Assembly: GCA_027186245.1 (NCBI GenBank)
Contig: CP114484.1
Coordinates: 1,190,501 to 1,254,500, forward strand
Direction: 5' to 3'
Length of the DNA stretch: 64,000 nt
Source of the DNA: Coriaria nepalensis
Lineage: Eukaryota; Streptophyta; Magnoliopsida; Cucurbitales; Coriariaceae
In this document: in pieces, positions 1 to 12,016 of the stretch
How positions within the stretch are numbered: position 1 is the first letter of the stretch
Layout: the number at the start of each line of letters is the position of its first letter
Program-made: the position numbers and the translations under genes
The notes under the pieces: generated by a model
What the model saw: only the letters and a program-made list of their open reading frames with translations
The model's database searches: none
Told to the model about the DNA's origin: nothing

Positions 1-1138
1 TTCGTGAGGTTGAGGAAGAATAGAAAACAACAGCCCAAAACGACACTTTCCCATCTCCACTGTAACACGCATATAAATATTATATATATATATATATGTG
101 TGTGTGTATAGAGGAACAAGCAAATTAATAAATTAATGAATTAATGAAATAATGAATATTAATTATGTTTAAGATGGATTTCATTTAGTAACGTACAAGA
201 TGGGTTTGGGTAAAGACAGCACGCATGACTGAAACAACATCAGTCTCATGGGTGAAATGGACCAAACCCAGAATTCCTTTCAGTTGTTGAAGACAAACTA
301 CAGTTGCTGCTCCCGCCATGAATCCCACTATTGTAGCATGCGATAGAAAATCCACTATGAACCCAAGCCTACAATATGATTCAAATATTAGGTCAAGTAA
401 TTAAACATTTGATTAAGGTTTAGTAAAATAACTCAGACATAACTTTTCAAAAGAATAAAAGGGTATTTTAGTTAAATATTTAAGTAAGTAATTAATTAAT
501 TAATTAAGTAATACGTCGATAATCATAATCATAGGTACCTTAAGAAGCCAAGAGCCGCTTGCATGACTCCAGCGAAAAAGGTAGCCGTGAAAACCAATTG
601 AACATATTGGTCACGGTGCGTCACAGGGTCAATCTTTTTGCCTAACACGTCAGACATGAAAAGCGACACGACAGCTACTGTCCCCACTGCCAAATCCTTG
701 GAGCTTCCCAACATAGCATATATCAATGGGGGCACAAAGCTCGAATCTGCATCAACAATCTCATATCAATCTCCTAATCATTAAACATACGTATCATAAT
801 AGTATATTATACACACACTTACAGAGTCCAATGATGGGTGGTATACTAGCCAGATTAGCGTAACTTATCCCTTGAGGAACTGCCAAGCTTGCTATGGTGA
901 TTCCGGCAATAAGATCAGATTTAAAAAATTCAAGGGTATATTGAGGAGCCCATTCGAAAAACGGAACGAAATATCTCAGGCCGAGTACGAGTTTTCGCGA
1001 CAAAGGCTGCTTCTTGAACTGCCGAAAAGGGTCTTCGGCAAAGAAAGTTTCTTTGAGATTAGATTTAAAGGACTCGCAAAACGTTTTGGATTGAGGAATC
1101 GGAACACGTTGAGGGCACTCATAGTCTGCGTTACCCAT
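1..1138 (-). CDS. Sulfate transporter, SULTR3 type (5' part, cut by window edge)
   Basis: This is a proton-coupled sulfate transporter of the SLC26/SulP family, group 3 type, expected in plastid or cell membranes. Four exons are visible: 823-1138, 539-746, 197-368 and 1-59 (incomplete); all junctions are GT-AG and the phases agree. The start ATG at 1138 opens MGNADYECPQRVPIPQ. It is followed by the family's cytosolic DPFRQFK segment and the first membrane helices, with the sulfate-transporter signature region around SDLIAGITIASLAVPQGISY at residues 74-93. Exon 2 holds PPLIYAMLGSSKDLAVGTVA. Exon 3 holds the helix LGFIVDFLSHATIVGFMAGA. Exon 4 begins WRWESVVLG, as expected in the family. The remaining helices and the STAS domain lie outside the window. 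The family is certain; the group (3;1 or 3;2 like) is inferred from the N-terminus. Confidence 0.93.
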
Positions 1139-2162
1139 CTCAATTGCGTAGAACGTATGTAATAATGTGTTAAGGACGGGGAGAGAATAGTGCTCTCTTT
1201 GGATATAGTGTTTGAAGCTTTAAGGCAGCTTACGGTGAGACTGGAGGAGAAGGATAATGGGAGGGTGTATTATATAATGGTGTTGAGAGAGTGCTTATTG
1301 GGACCCACTACAGGAATGTCACGTGGCATGTGTCCAAACCCATTGATCATGATATCATGTTTTAACCTGCTTAAGGAAGTAGCAATCTTAATTTTCCACC
1401 CACCCACTATAGAATGTACCCTTTCGTGAAATCCTCGACCAAATATTACGCGGCAAATTTTGGTGCCGGCTTTTGATTTTGCATACGTGACTCGCTCTGA
1501 TTAGTCATGCTAGTGATACGGTGGTGGCCGGAGATGGAAGAGATACATGAAACATCTGTATATATCTGATTAGATAATCGAAAGGTTTGGTTTAGGTATA
1601 GAGGGGATGCTTTCTCTTAGCTATATAGTACTGTGGAATCATGAATGTGTAAAGCGAATTTGCCAGAATAAACCACTTTATGTTAGTAACATGTGGCCAT
1701 TTGATACTTTCATCCGTGTCCGACTTCTAATAAAAGGAGAATCATGAAACGGTAAGGAGTTCAGTATGAGACAACAATCTAAATCTCATCAACTAATTAC
1801 AGACATTTATGGTATCCTAAATTAAAAAATGGCAATATCTATTAATTGAGATTTGGTTATGGATAAGGTCTACGTGTCATGCGTGTGTTTGACTTTATTT
1901 GACTCGGATATGGTATCTGTTTCCTTAGTCTTGAAATTAACATCTCTAGAAACTTTTGTTCTTAAAAATCATGAAATGAAAGTGGTAGAAGAAATGAAAA
2001 ATATCCGACCTTCCATACCAATCCACCTTGGGAAGGGATAGGAGGGACTAAGAGTTGACTTGCCTACCAACAATTAATCCAGATTGTCGGTCAAATCATG
2101 AAAGGATATCTGTGGTGATGTAGATTCGATATACCGAAATCGAGATTTTTAATGTTGCTGCT

Positions 2163-2163
<1 letters not shown>

Positions 2164-2194
<31 letters not shown>
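2164..2194. repeat. T homopolymer of about 31
   Basis: An uninterrupted T run. Read on the minus strand it is an A run, which could be a retroposon poly(A) tail, but no coding remnant is visible beside it. Confidence 0.9.
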
Positions 2195-2198
<4 letters not shown>

Positions 2199-2901
2199 AA
2201 ATAAATTATGGTCGGTATGAAGGCAATTACTAGGGCAAGTGAAATGAATGCGAAAAAGAAAAAAAAACGACAGCATGGTACACGTTTATGTTGAGAATTA
2301 TCAATTGAAAAGGTCAAGTGAGTAACATATGTGTGAACTGTGGTAATAATCACGTAGATTCTGACAAAAAGTTTGGATAGACTGGATTTATAATCAAAAT
2401 GGAGAAAAATTATATATATATTATATAATTTTTTTTAATTAATCATATTTATGATGAATTGGTTAATTTTATAATATAATTAAAATAATATATGTTTTAA
2501 TCATACTATTCATGTTCAACCCACAGTATATGTAGATTAAATTTCAGAAGAATTTACATGGAAACAATTAAAGGAAGTAATTACACAATATCAATACTGG
2601 AAAGAAAGAAGTAAATGAATATAAGATAAGGAAATATCTTAAACTTAGGAGAAGATTCGGTGAATCAAAGAAGAATTAGGCAAATCCAATCTCATAATAC
2701 TATTATATATATTTTATAAGATGAATCGATTTATCTTAAAATTTTATTTTATTTTATTTTTGAATTATTTTTCTATCTTAATCGTCACAGTCCCGTCCCG
2801 AAAGAATATTATATCATTAAGCAATTTCATCCAAAAATAATTTTTATATATCATTGTAGGGTGATCTTTTTCCATTTTTCCATCTACATTCCACTTTTTC
2901 C

Positions 2902-2929
<28 letters not shown>
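2902..2929. repeat. (AT)14 microsatellite
   Basis: Perfect dinucleotide repeat in AT-rich intergenic DNA. Confidence 0.95.
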
Positions 2930-2932
<3 letters not shown>

Positions 2933-5900
2933 TCTAGACTTCCTGTAATTATTTTGATCGAGAATGTATCTATATAACATGAATCTGCTGCATTCCATTT
3001 TTCTTCTCGGATCACGACATCATGTATATATATAAACAACATACGTGGATTACATTAAATTCATCAACTTGATTATGTCTTGATAGATACATCCTATAGC
3101 TGCTATCTATATGTATATATACAAATATAAAGTTGTATTATAAGGTCCTAAAGCACCAAATTAAACATCATTGACTAAAGAAGTCAACAAGTTGATTTCA
3201 TTATTGAAACACTAATGATTTTTGGTTTGAAATATATATAAGCAAGAGGGTGGATAAAAGAAACACATGGGTGAAGTATATGATCATCTATAGGTTTCTG
3301 AGACAAACTAGGGTTTTGTGACAAAGAAAGTTGCAAGAACAGTAGCATATATTGCTCTTTATTGATTACAACAACTTTCCCAGATAAAAGCTCGATGAGT
3401 CCAATGATTACAATAACTTCCCCAGATAAAAATTAGCTTGACCACACCAATTAAGTGATAAACTAAAGCCATTACGAGATATAAACCTCCCCAGATTTAG
3501 ACTTCACTTGACCGACTCTTTTCTCCTTATTCTTCTCGTGATCACTCCTTTTGTTGGCCAATATCATTTTGGTTCCACTATCAAGATTTCTCCATTTGTA
3601 TATACACTAGACTTTCCCAGTCTCTTCCCTATCGTTACTGCTTTCTTTGAAACGCACATATAGCAAGCCAACCTACCTACCTAGCTAGTCAGCTTCTAGC
3701 TATCTATCTTCACAGTCCGGGATACATCTAGATCATATCCTTCTAGATATACATACATGCATACATACATACATATATATATACCAATTCAAGATAGTTG
3801 TATTGTATTGTAGTTGCGTACATTAGCAATTAGCATGATCATGTTCTATGTTGTGTGTTTGAAGGAAAAGTCCAGCAAGAAAACGACTAAAAATCAAAGG
3901 AAACTTGTACATGCATGAGAGGAACAAAAGAAAGTGAAGAAGTCTAGTAATAGAAAATGCCTAATCACTTCAATTCATCTGATCATCTGGTCATATCCAC
4001 TCATCATCTGATCGATTTAAGCCCCTCTTACCTTATCTTAAGCTTGTTCCCTTTCTTCTTAATTACATCTTCGATATGAAGGGATGTGGCTGCATTTGTT
4101 TTGACTTTCCGAAAGAAATCAGACACAATTTTGGTTTTATTTATTTTTTAAGTCGAATAAAATAGAAAAATAAATCATTTCATTATATTGTTTGGTATAT
4201 AGTGAAATAAAAATAATTTTTTATTCTTACTTAAATAAAAAAAATTATTATTTTATTTTCATTTAAATATGTATTTTTAATACGTATCAAAGGAAATTTC
4301 ATTTCCATGATTTTTTTAAAATTTTATTATGATATTTAAATAATTCTAAAAACTTCTTTAAATAGACATTACAAAATTACAGTTCTTATTTATTTTTTAT
4401 ATAAATAAATTGATATAAAAAATTTATGATTTTCATTTCATTTTTATTCACATTCTCACAGTGAATCTAACCGAATCAAACTTGTCCAAAGAGGAAATGA
4501 CATTCTCATTGTGTTTGGACCAAACTGAAAAATGTGTATGTCTCTGCTCTCTCTTACCCATGAATAGTCCCTACCATTTCTAACTCACTCGATTGCTTGT
4601 ACCCATACTCATCTTTTGGATCAAAAAATTCAGGCTGTGACCACAAATATATGTCCAGATAAATAATGCATCTCTTTTGATACACTGAAATCTGCATTAT
4701 GGGTGGGAGAGAATCAGAGAGAAGAATTGAAATGACAAGCTTTGATTCTAGTCTTCCACTTTCCTATGCCTTGATAATTGACAAGGTACGGATGTTGACA
4801 TTTTTAAAAGGTAAGCAGTGGCCTTCACTTCAATGTATCTTCAGTATTTCTTGCAAACGTTCCAGCTTTAATAGCTTGAAGTATCCATTAAAAAACATTG
4901 TAGTAGTAAACAACATGCTCTTCGTTTTTGTAGTTCATGCTTTATCCAACTTAAATCGACGAAAGTTTGCATCATATTTGTAGTTCCTAATGTGACTGAC
5001 TCTTGAATATTCCTTGTACAAAGAAATTTTCTATTCCAGTTTGTGGAAGGTGGTAGAAGAGGATGGAATATATTGTATTGCATACGAAGGAATGAAAAGC
5101 AATTAAAATATAATTAAAAAAGTAAGAATAAAAATTAACATTTGAAATTAAGTATAAACTTTTTAGTTCATTAAATTTAAATTTTTAGATTATTTTCGAT
5201 AATAGTAATGTGTTTAATAGTAATCCGGCCAAAGTAATTAGATTAGTGGTGTGAAAACTTGGATTTCTATTTTAAATTCAATTAATACTAAAAATGAGTA
5301 TCTTATTTTTATATATATTAAATTTTCAATATTTATTTCTTAAATATATGATATAGTCTATTCATTATAATTAAAATTTGGGATTGAATTTTCATTATAT
5401 AACATATAAAAGTTTAACATTTATAAATATTTAGAATATTTATTATAATTTTGATTAAATTTAGAGGACATCTTCATTCTCAAATTATGAATTTTTTTCA
5501 TAACTCCTTTTTTATTTTTATTTTTTTCAATTCAATTTATATAATAAATGTAAGAACTAGAAACCTTTAACGAATTTTGAAAAAATATATATAATAAAAT
5601 AAAATCTAAGTTATCTTCCTTCTTCTTCGACTTCTTTCTTCTTTTTTATAATCACGTGATCGTTAGTCTAATAGATGTGTAATTCTATATAAACACTTAC
5701 TCACTTATTCATATTTTAAATATGGGATAAAAATTTTCTCCTTTATTTTTTTCACTTCAAACTATTCTATTAGTTGTACTTTGAGATTCAATTTCTCATT
5801 AACCTATTAATAATTTGAATGTGTCATATACAGATTCGAAACTCTCACGGAGCTTGAATCAACTTTAACCTTTCGTTTATATAAAGTGGGCTCTATTCAA

Positions 5901-6532
5901 AATAAACATAAATATAATATGTTGAAATGTTAATTTTCCAACACATTCTTCATCTTCGTCATTTCTTCATCATCATTCTTTTTGTTTCTTCATTGTTTGG
6001 ATTTAGAAAGAAACTCATTTCTAATTAGCGTCATCATCTCTGATTCGTTACTTTTAATTCATTTTTCATCACTTGTAAAGTAATTTGATCTCTAATTCTT
6101 CATCTACATTCCATTTGCAAGCTTTGTAATAAAAAATCAAGCGCTTGAGAGCTCACAAACCGTTTAGGTAAGTTTCAAGCTTTTAAACTTGATTTTGATT
6201 TTAATATTTGAAAAATAATGATAAACGAAGCTTAAAGAATTTTTATTAATTGTATTTTGTTTGTGTTATGTTTTGGATTCTATTTGTATCGCCCAAAATC
6301 TGAAATTTAGAAATATGGAAATCTGAATTCATGTTGGCGGATTGCTCGACGATTTTGGCATCATTGCTCGATACACGTCAGGACTCCACGTCAACCCTCT
6401 CAACTACCAACTGTCCCACGATCTTAATTAACTTGCAACAAAAGTCCACCTTTCAAACTTTGACCGAAACTCAAATTTAATTATGTGGAGTCTTTTACTA
6501 ACCTGCCAACCCATGCTCGAAAGAAACCCCCG

Positions 6533-6552
6533 CTCTCTCTCTCTCTCTCTCT
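6533..6552 (+). repeat. (CT)10 tract in the 5' leader of the EGF-like gene
   Basis: A perfect CT repeat ends about 30 bases before the ATG at 6583. Pyrimidine tracts of this kind are common in plant core promoters and 5' UTRs; a regulatory role here is inference. Confidence 0.8.
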
Positions 6553-6582
6553 CCCCCTTCTCCGCTCTGTATTTTTTAGAAA

Positions 6583-8112
6583 ATGGCTTCCGCCAACGCC
6601 ATTGCTGTTCTGGGTTTAGTACTTCTTGTCCTTGAACCCGTCACCGCTTCTAATCCCATAACCGATTTCTTGTCTCCACTTCTAGCACCTGCCTTAGGTT
6701 TGTTCTACTATAAATCGTCTCCTGTTTTGCTTCATCTTCTTACTATTATTATTATTGCTTTTAAAATATTTTAGGACCGGTTAGACCGGTTCTTGACTCT
6801 TGTTCTCTGTTCAATTTTATAATTCTCTTTTCTTTTCTTTCCTTTTTAATTAAATATTGGTGATTGTTTGGTAATTGATGATGATAGATGATGTATGTAA
6901 AGAAGTGGAGTGTGGGAGAGGAAAGTGCAGAGCTTCTAGTAATGCCACTTTCTTCTTCGAATGCGATTGCGATCCTGGTTGGAAGCACTCTAATTCTAAT
7001 ATTGAACATGGTTTCCAATTTCTCCCTTGTGTAGTACCTAATTGTAAGTGAAGTAACATCTCTCTATCTCCATGTTTCTGCTTAACTGGATGTCTGGATC
7101 TGTGTATCTAAGAGCGCTGTAGATTGGCCACGTTAGTTTCATAGTATTGTTTTGTAAAGTTCATTCAATTCTATAGGAAGGAATTTTCAAAGGGAAAGGG
7201 AATCTCCTTGTAATTAGTATATTCATTATTAGGTTACTTGTCAAAATGGCATATTTATATAGCAGCCATGTGAAAGTGACCACTTACCAGTTAGTAATTT
7301 AGTTTATATTAAGAAAGAGATGAACCCCAAATCTTGTTCTATACCCATGTGCCATGTTAACACATAGATGGTGACAAGGATGATTGATGTTCCTAAAATG
7401 GTCATTTGAATTTTGTAGGCAGCCTTGATTATTCCTGTGAAAAAGCTCCTTTGCCCGCGCAAGACAAAGCAGGCAGCAATGCTAATGACTCTATCTTTGA
7501 TCGTAATAAATGGCTTTTAATCCCATTCGAACTTGCTGTCATTGATTTTAGTTTCATGTTTCAAGTACTTTGTAATATAAATGTTGTTGATTTGTGTTGT
7601 TTCCGTTTGGATAGCATGTTCTTGGACAGATTGTAGAGGTGGGGTCTGCAACAAGACGTCAAAATTCACTTATGGCTGTGTTTGCTCGGAGGGTTATTAC
7701 AATTTGCTCAATGTCACTGCCTTCCCCTGCTTCAGAGATTGTAATAGCATCACATTCTTTTAACATGACAAAGTCTCTTTACACTTGTTTCTATTATTGC
7801 TACCTCTGTTTCTTTGATGACATGAGTTCAGGAATTTGTTATGAAGGTTCAATTGGTATGGATTGTTTAAACCTCGGGATATCCGTGGCAAATAAATCGA
7901 CTTCTCCAATGCCAAATTCGGTAGAAAATAGCAAGAGTCGTGGTAAGGTCTTCTTCTTTGGGATTTAAAGTGAGATATTGTTTGATCCTATGATTATATT
8001 TATACATTGTTCTGGTTTGGCTTATGCAGCAAGTTCAGTCCTCCGAGAAAACTCCTGCCTTTTGGTGAGGTCGTTCATGTTTGCGAGCATCGCCTTTTTT
8101 CCGATGTACTAG
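6583..8112 (+). CDS. Secreted or GPI-anchored EGF-like (notch-like) protein
   Basis: Small cysteine-rich extracellular protein of 219 residues, of the plant type annotated as neurogenic locus notch-like. Its function is not known to me. Six exons: 6583-6697, 6888-7043, 7419-7502, 7615-7740, 7847-7942, 8030-8112. A signal peptide (MASANAIAVLGLVLLVLEPV) is followed by two EGF-like cysteine blocks: VCKEVECGRGKCRASSNATF with CDCDPGWK, and CSWTDCRGGVCNKTSKFTY with CVCSEGYY. Several NxT/S glycosylation sites are present. The C-terminal end is short and hydrophobic (SFMFASIAFFPMY), which fits a GPI-attachment signal. Exon 5 needs the acceptor at 7846; the AG at 7832 would give an immediate stop. The downstream residues GMDCLNLGIS match my memory of the plant family. 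Confidence 0.85.
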
Positions 8113-11100
8113 ATAACGTAGCCAGAGGGAGAGGTTAATGGCACTTCATTGTCATTAGATTCATGATGAGGCTTTCATCAGTATGTAAATTATTAGTCAG
8201 CTGTGCGGTTTTCATTTAAGACCCTTTTTTCATGTTATTATTAGAATTTCGGGGTCTGCAGAGATAATGAAATTATACATTGCTCTTGAAGTAATAATCT
8301 TATACATTGCTCTTGAAATTACAGCCTAACTCTCCGTTTCTCATTGAACTCTTCTTCCATATATGTACAGTTAGACCAACGTTGGTTATATCCTATCCCT
8401 TCATGTCTCAAACATGTGGTCTCATAATAACTCCCTCCCCCTAAAATAAGAGAAACTTCTTCAGAACATAAATAAACTACATGTCGTCGTGCGAGTATTA
8501 TAAGCATGGTCTCCGACAAGACAAGATTCGAATCTGCCTGGTCTCTTTACAGGCCCAATAGAAATGCGAGACCCAAAGTCACCCCAATGCAGGCGCAGGA
8601 TCTTCTTCCTCTTAGTATCATGTCTGACAAAATGTGAATAGAGATCATTTATGGACCGTATAATTAGATGGGAAAAATTCGATTTGACCCACATCAGCCT
8701 TCAACAAATTGATTAGCAGAGCCTAAGGCTGAGTAGAGCCCATAGGAAAGAAAGCGACCAGGTCCCATCTCATAATAATCAAATCTTTCGAGCTGCCGGC
8801 TGTGACTGCGTTACTGAACAGATGTCCGTACGGTCCACATTAATCATAGACCACTTGCTTTTTCTTTTTCTTTTTTTTTTCTCTATAGACTCTCATTGAT
8901 TGTAAGTTGATTGAAAAGCATAAATGAATAAATAAATAAATAACCAGATCCCCATGTCACTCGCTTACCCTAATTGTAATGTAAAGCTATTGTTCCCTTC
9001 ACAGTTTCTTTCTCTTTGGTTTCTTCGATGTTCATGTCGGGATAAATGAATGAAGTATTGCACCTCACTCACCTGGCCCTTCCTTGTTGTTCTTTATTAT
9101 TACTACTACTTGTTGTGTTTGCCGTTTTGCTTTAATTTGCTCGTCTCGTTTTTCGCTTTCTTTCCTGTTTCTAGTGTTTTTTCAACAATGAGGTGCGTCC
9201 TCATCTTTCCACCATCTTTATTACCTTTTTTTTTTCTTTCGAAATCGGAAATGGAAATTGCATTCTCATTCAATCTACCTTTTTTTTGTGTGTGTGTACT
9301 AGAAGCACTGAGCACTGATCCACGATCATCGGAACTTGGACCTACGACTCTACCATACGTCCTTTCCTTTACGCTATTTTCACCAAATTTGAATCTCACG
9401 GTAAGAACCTGGAAACGAGCTTGTCTGTAGTAAAAAAAAATGTTAGAGATTCAATCTTTCATTACAAAGAAATGAAAGTTCAATTTGTGTTGTGGCTTGC
9501 TGGACACATACATTAGCATATGATAAAAGCTAAAAGCAATAGTTTTGGGGGTGAAATTTTGATGGTGTCATCTCCTTCTGGTTGGTGCTGCTAATCAAAG
9601 ATTCCACTTGAAATTGGAGTTGAAAATGCAAAAGGAAATTCATTGTATGAGAGGGGGGGGGGGGGGGGTTGTTTACATTTTACTTACACCTCTCCCTCCT
9701 TTCACTCTCATTGCCATTAGATGTGTCAAATCTCTCCTTACTTATAAGTTTTCTCTTACTCAATACCTCAACGGCCCCACCGCTAAATCAATTTTTTTTT
9801 TTTTTAATGTAGAAAACTACTCTACGCAACTTATTCAAATATTATTAAATAATTTTAAAATATAATTAAAAATATTAAATAAATAATTTGAATCCAAAAT
9901 AATCTTAAAGAACCACCGTACTCAACCAGAGAACCCCTAGATCCCCACCACCAAATCATGCCCGTTACTATATGGCTTCTCATCCTCCACCAAATCCTCA
10001 ATTCCCACATTTTGCTCTCATCATGCTTAATTTGTTCGGTATGTGATTAAAGTTCAGCGTATATAGTATATAGTATATAGTATTCATATTTAATAATATA
10101 AATGAAATTAATACATATAAATCTAAATTCATGTTAAAGTTTATACTTATATGTATGGATTTGTATTAATTGTTATGGGGCAGGGTGAAGAATTATGACC
10201 AATCGCATCTACTCTAGATGCATTTATTGAAAGGCCTATGAGCACAACGTAGTGTGAGTATCTGGTCCAAATTCTGTCTCCACATTTTATTTTATTTTTT
10301 TTCTTTTAATTACAAATAAATAAATAAAAATGAGTAAAATAAGACAACTTAAACTAAATAAATGAAAAATCTTTGTAATAAACAAACAAAGATGTCTTAA
10401 TTGTAATCTAATGAAGAAATATAGTACTAATGCTAGTCCATGGTGTGATGATTAAAAATCCCACCTAGACCTGCACCAAGTATTAGAAATTTGTATTTGT
10501 CCTTGGCAAGTTGGTTCGAACGTACAGTGAGGTTGTCAGACATGAACTTAAACAAAGGACAGACATTCCTTTCAGTGGTTTTAACTGTTTCATATTTGAC
10601 TATACAAATTACATATTTTAATCCAAACTATAAACCCTCCAAACGGATTCTAAATTAGAGAGAAAAAAAAAAGGCTGTTATTATTCTTTTGCTTGGTTTC
10701 TATCTACAAACAACTGGAACTGTAGGAAGATGAAAAACGTGCACCAGTTATATTATGCAGAGCACCAAACAAAGCAAATGTGTCCTGTCCTTAATCTGCA
10801 GTTTAGCGCTGCATGAAGGCAGAGAAGAGAGAGCCAAGGCGCGCGCTGGTGCCCAAGGGCAAAGGTAAGTGGGCCCGATCTATAGAGGCCTCGCCTCTCT
10901 TGCTTTCAGCGGGGGCCCATTATATATCCTGGGCGAAGGAAGTGGGAACACAATCACTATGGTCACTAACTAGTTGCATTGGGCAGCGGCACCGCGGCTT
11001 CTCCTTCGTGGCAAGTACACGTTGACCGTACGGATCGTGAAAAATAAGGAATTTTGAGCTTAGTAACTTGTCTCACTCTCAACTCTTGACCTATAAAATT

Positions 11101-11905
11101 TTTGTCCGATATAAAATATGAATTATACTGGTTGTAAGAAATTATCATTTCGATCCAGTTCCATCTAATTAATGGTAATGGATCAATGAAGGGCAATATT
11201 GATATAGTTATATTTTGCATTATACATAATAAATCGCGATGAACATGTTTCTAATTCTGCTGTCCTATACAAAGTGGTCTTGCAAATAATTTGTTTAAAA
11301 GGATCGAAGTAGCTGGTTGTAGGAATTTTAAACAAATCCATATATAGATTGATTGATCTGTTTTCCATTCGTTGTGTTTGGATATAGCTTTCACGGCCAA
11401 TCATTGATCTCCACCGTTCGTGGATCAAACCTAGCGACCTAGCTATTCATCATGACCTTTCGTTAATCTGAAGGGGGGAGACCACATAATCAAGCATACA
11501 TGCATGTATTATGCATACATGAGATTAGGTTATTTATACAAAGATTGGGAAGAAATTACATGATTAGTTGGAAATGGAAGCCAATGGGAGCTCGAATCGT
11601 GTCATCTATGATGACGTCCCTCCGTTTGAACTCTCGGGAAGTGGTGGTGGTGTATGATCAAGAATCAAGATCAAGGCCGTATGATTTTCATCTTACAAAG
11701 CGTCAGAAAGTACTAAACACGGCGATCCAAAGCGCGTGTTTTAACAGATATCTACTTTTGTTTCATCAAAGACAAAGGCATGCACTGTTGCACCGATCTC
11801 CTTCTCCTTGAAACTTCCAACTCTACCCTCAATTTTTTACATTTATGTCATCTCAGTCCCCGTAAATATCCTCTATATCCTCTCTCTCTCTCCCACTTCG
11901 CTGTT
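8113..11905. other. Intergenic, no gene seen
   Basis: Beyond the 3' UTR of the EGF-like gene I see no coding signal. The longest open frames here (9050-9430 on the plus strand and its antisense) have no conserved motif and low-complexity translations. A G run lies at 9653-9668. Very AT-rich stretches occur at 9840-9900 and 10060-10160. The stretch 10810-11020 is locally GC-rich and contains a GGGCCC element. The last few hundred bases are the promoter of the FORKED-like gene. Confidence 0.55.
9653..9668. repeat. G homopolymer (16)
   Basis: Uninterrupted G run in intergenic DNA. Its exact length is prone to sequencing error. Confidence 0.85.
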
Positions 11906-11913
11906 CTATAAAT
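11906..11913 (+). promoter_or_regulatory. TATA box of the FORKED-like gene
   Basis: CTATAAAT lies about 105 bases before the ATG at 12017. A CT-rich stretch precedes it. Spacing and sequence fit a plant core promoter, with transcription starting near 11940. Confidence 0.6.
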
Positions 11914-12016
11914 CACTAACTTCCTGGTCGCTCCACGAATCTCTCTCAAACTGCGCTACCTCTCGCACTGCTCTCACGAACAGAGTCCAATAACTACTTC
12001 CAGAATAAAAACTGTT

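Larger units (their letters stand above)
1139..6582. other. Intergenic, AT-rich, no gene seen
   Basis: I see no credible coding exon in this 5.4 kb between two divergent genes. The first few hundred bases should hold the promoter and 5' UTR of the sulfate transporter (read on the minus strand). It contains a T run at 2164-2194 and an (AT)n tract at 2902-2929. At 3363-3432 a short motif around GATTACAAtAACTTcCCCAG occurs twice, about 44 bases apart. Very AT-rich blocks lie at 4130-4480 and 5100-5800; they look like old transposon or MITE remains but have no recognisable ends. The last 100 bases form the promoter and 5' UTR of the EGF-like gene. Confidence 0.6.

Noticed and set aside
7833..7846. 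Earlier acceptor (AG at 7831-7832) for exon 5 of the EGF-like gene
   Set aside because: With the preceding exon's phase it creates a TGA immediately; the AG ending at 7846 restores the family's GMDC motif.
8524..8535. tRNA or SINE B-box-like AGATTCGAATCT
   Set aside because: It is a palindrome without an A box at the right distance and without a cloverleaf.
9050..9430. 126-residue open frame and its 97-residue antisense
   Set aside because: Both translations are low-complexity (F/S/P- or K/G-rich), they overlap each other, and neither has a motif, a splice partner or a leader.
10430..10560. Possible SINE with GGTTCGAACG
   Set aside because: The B box is only partial, the A box is weak, and no poly(A) tail or target-site duplication was found.
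10813..11025. Open frame in a GC-richer patch
   Set aside because: No family resemblance, an internal TATATATCC stretch, and no supporting promoter or exon; a local composition effect is more likely.
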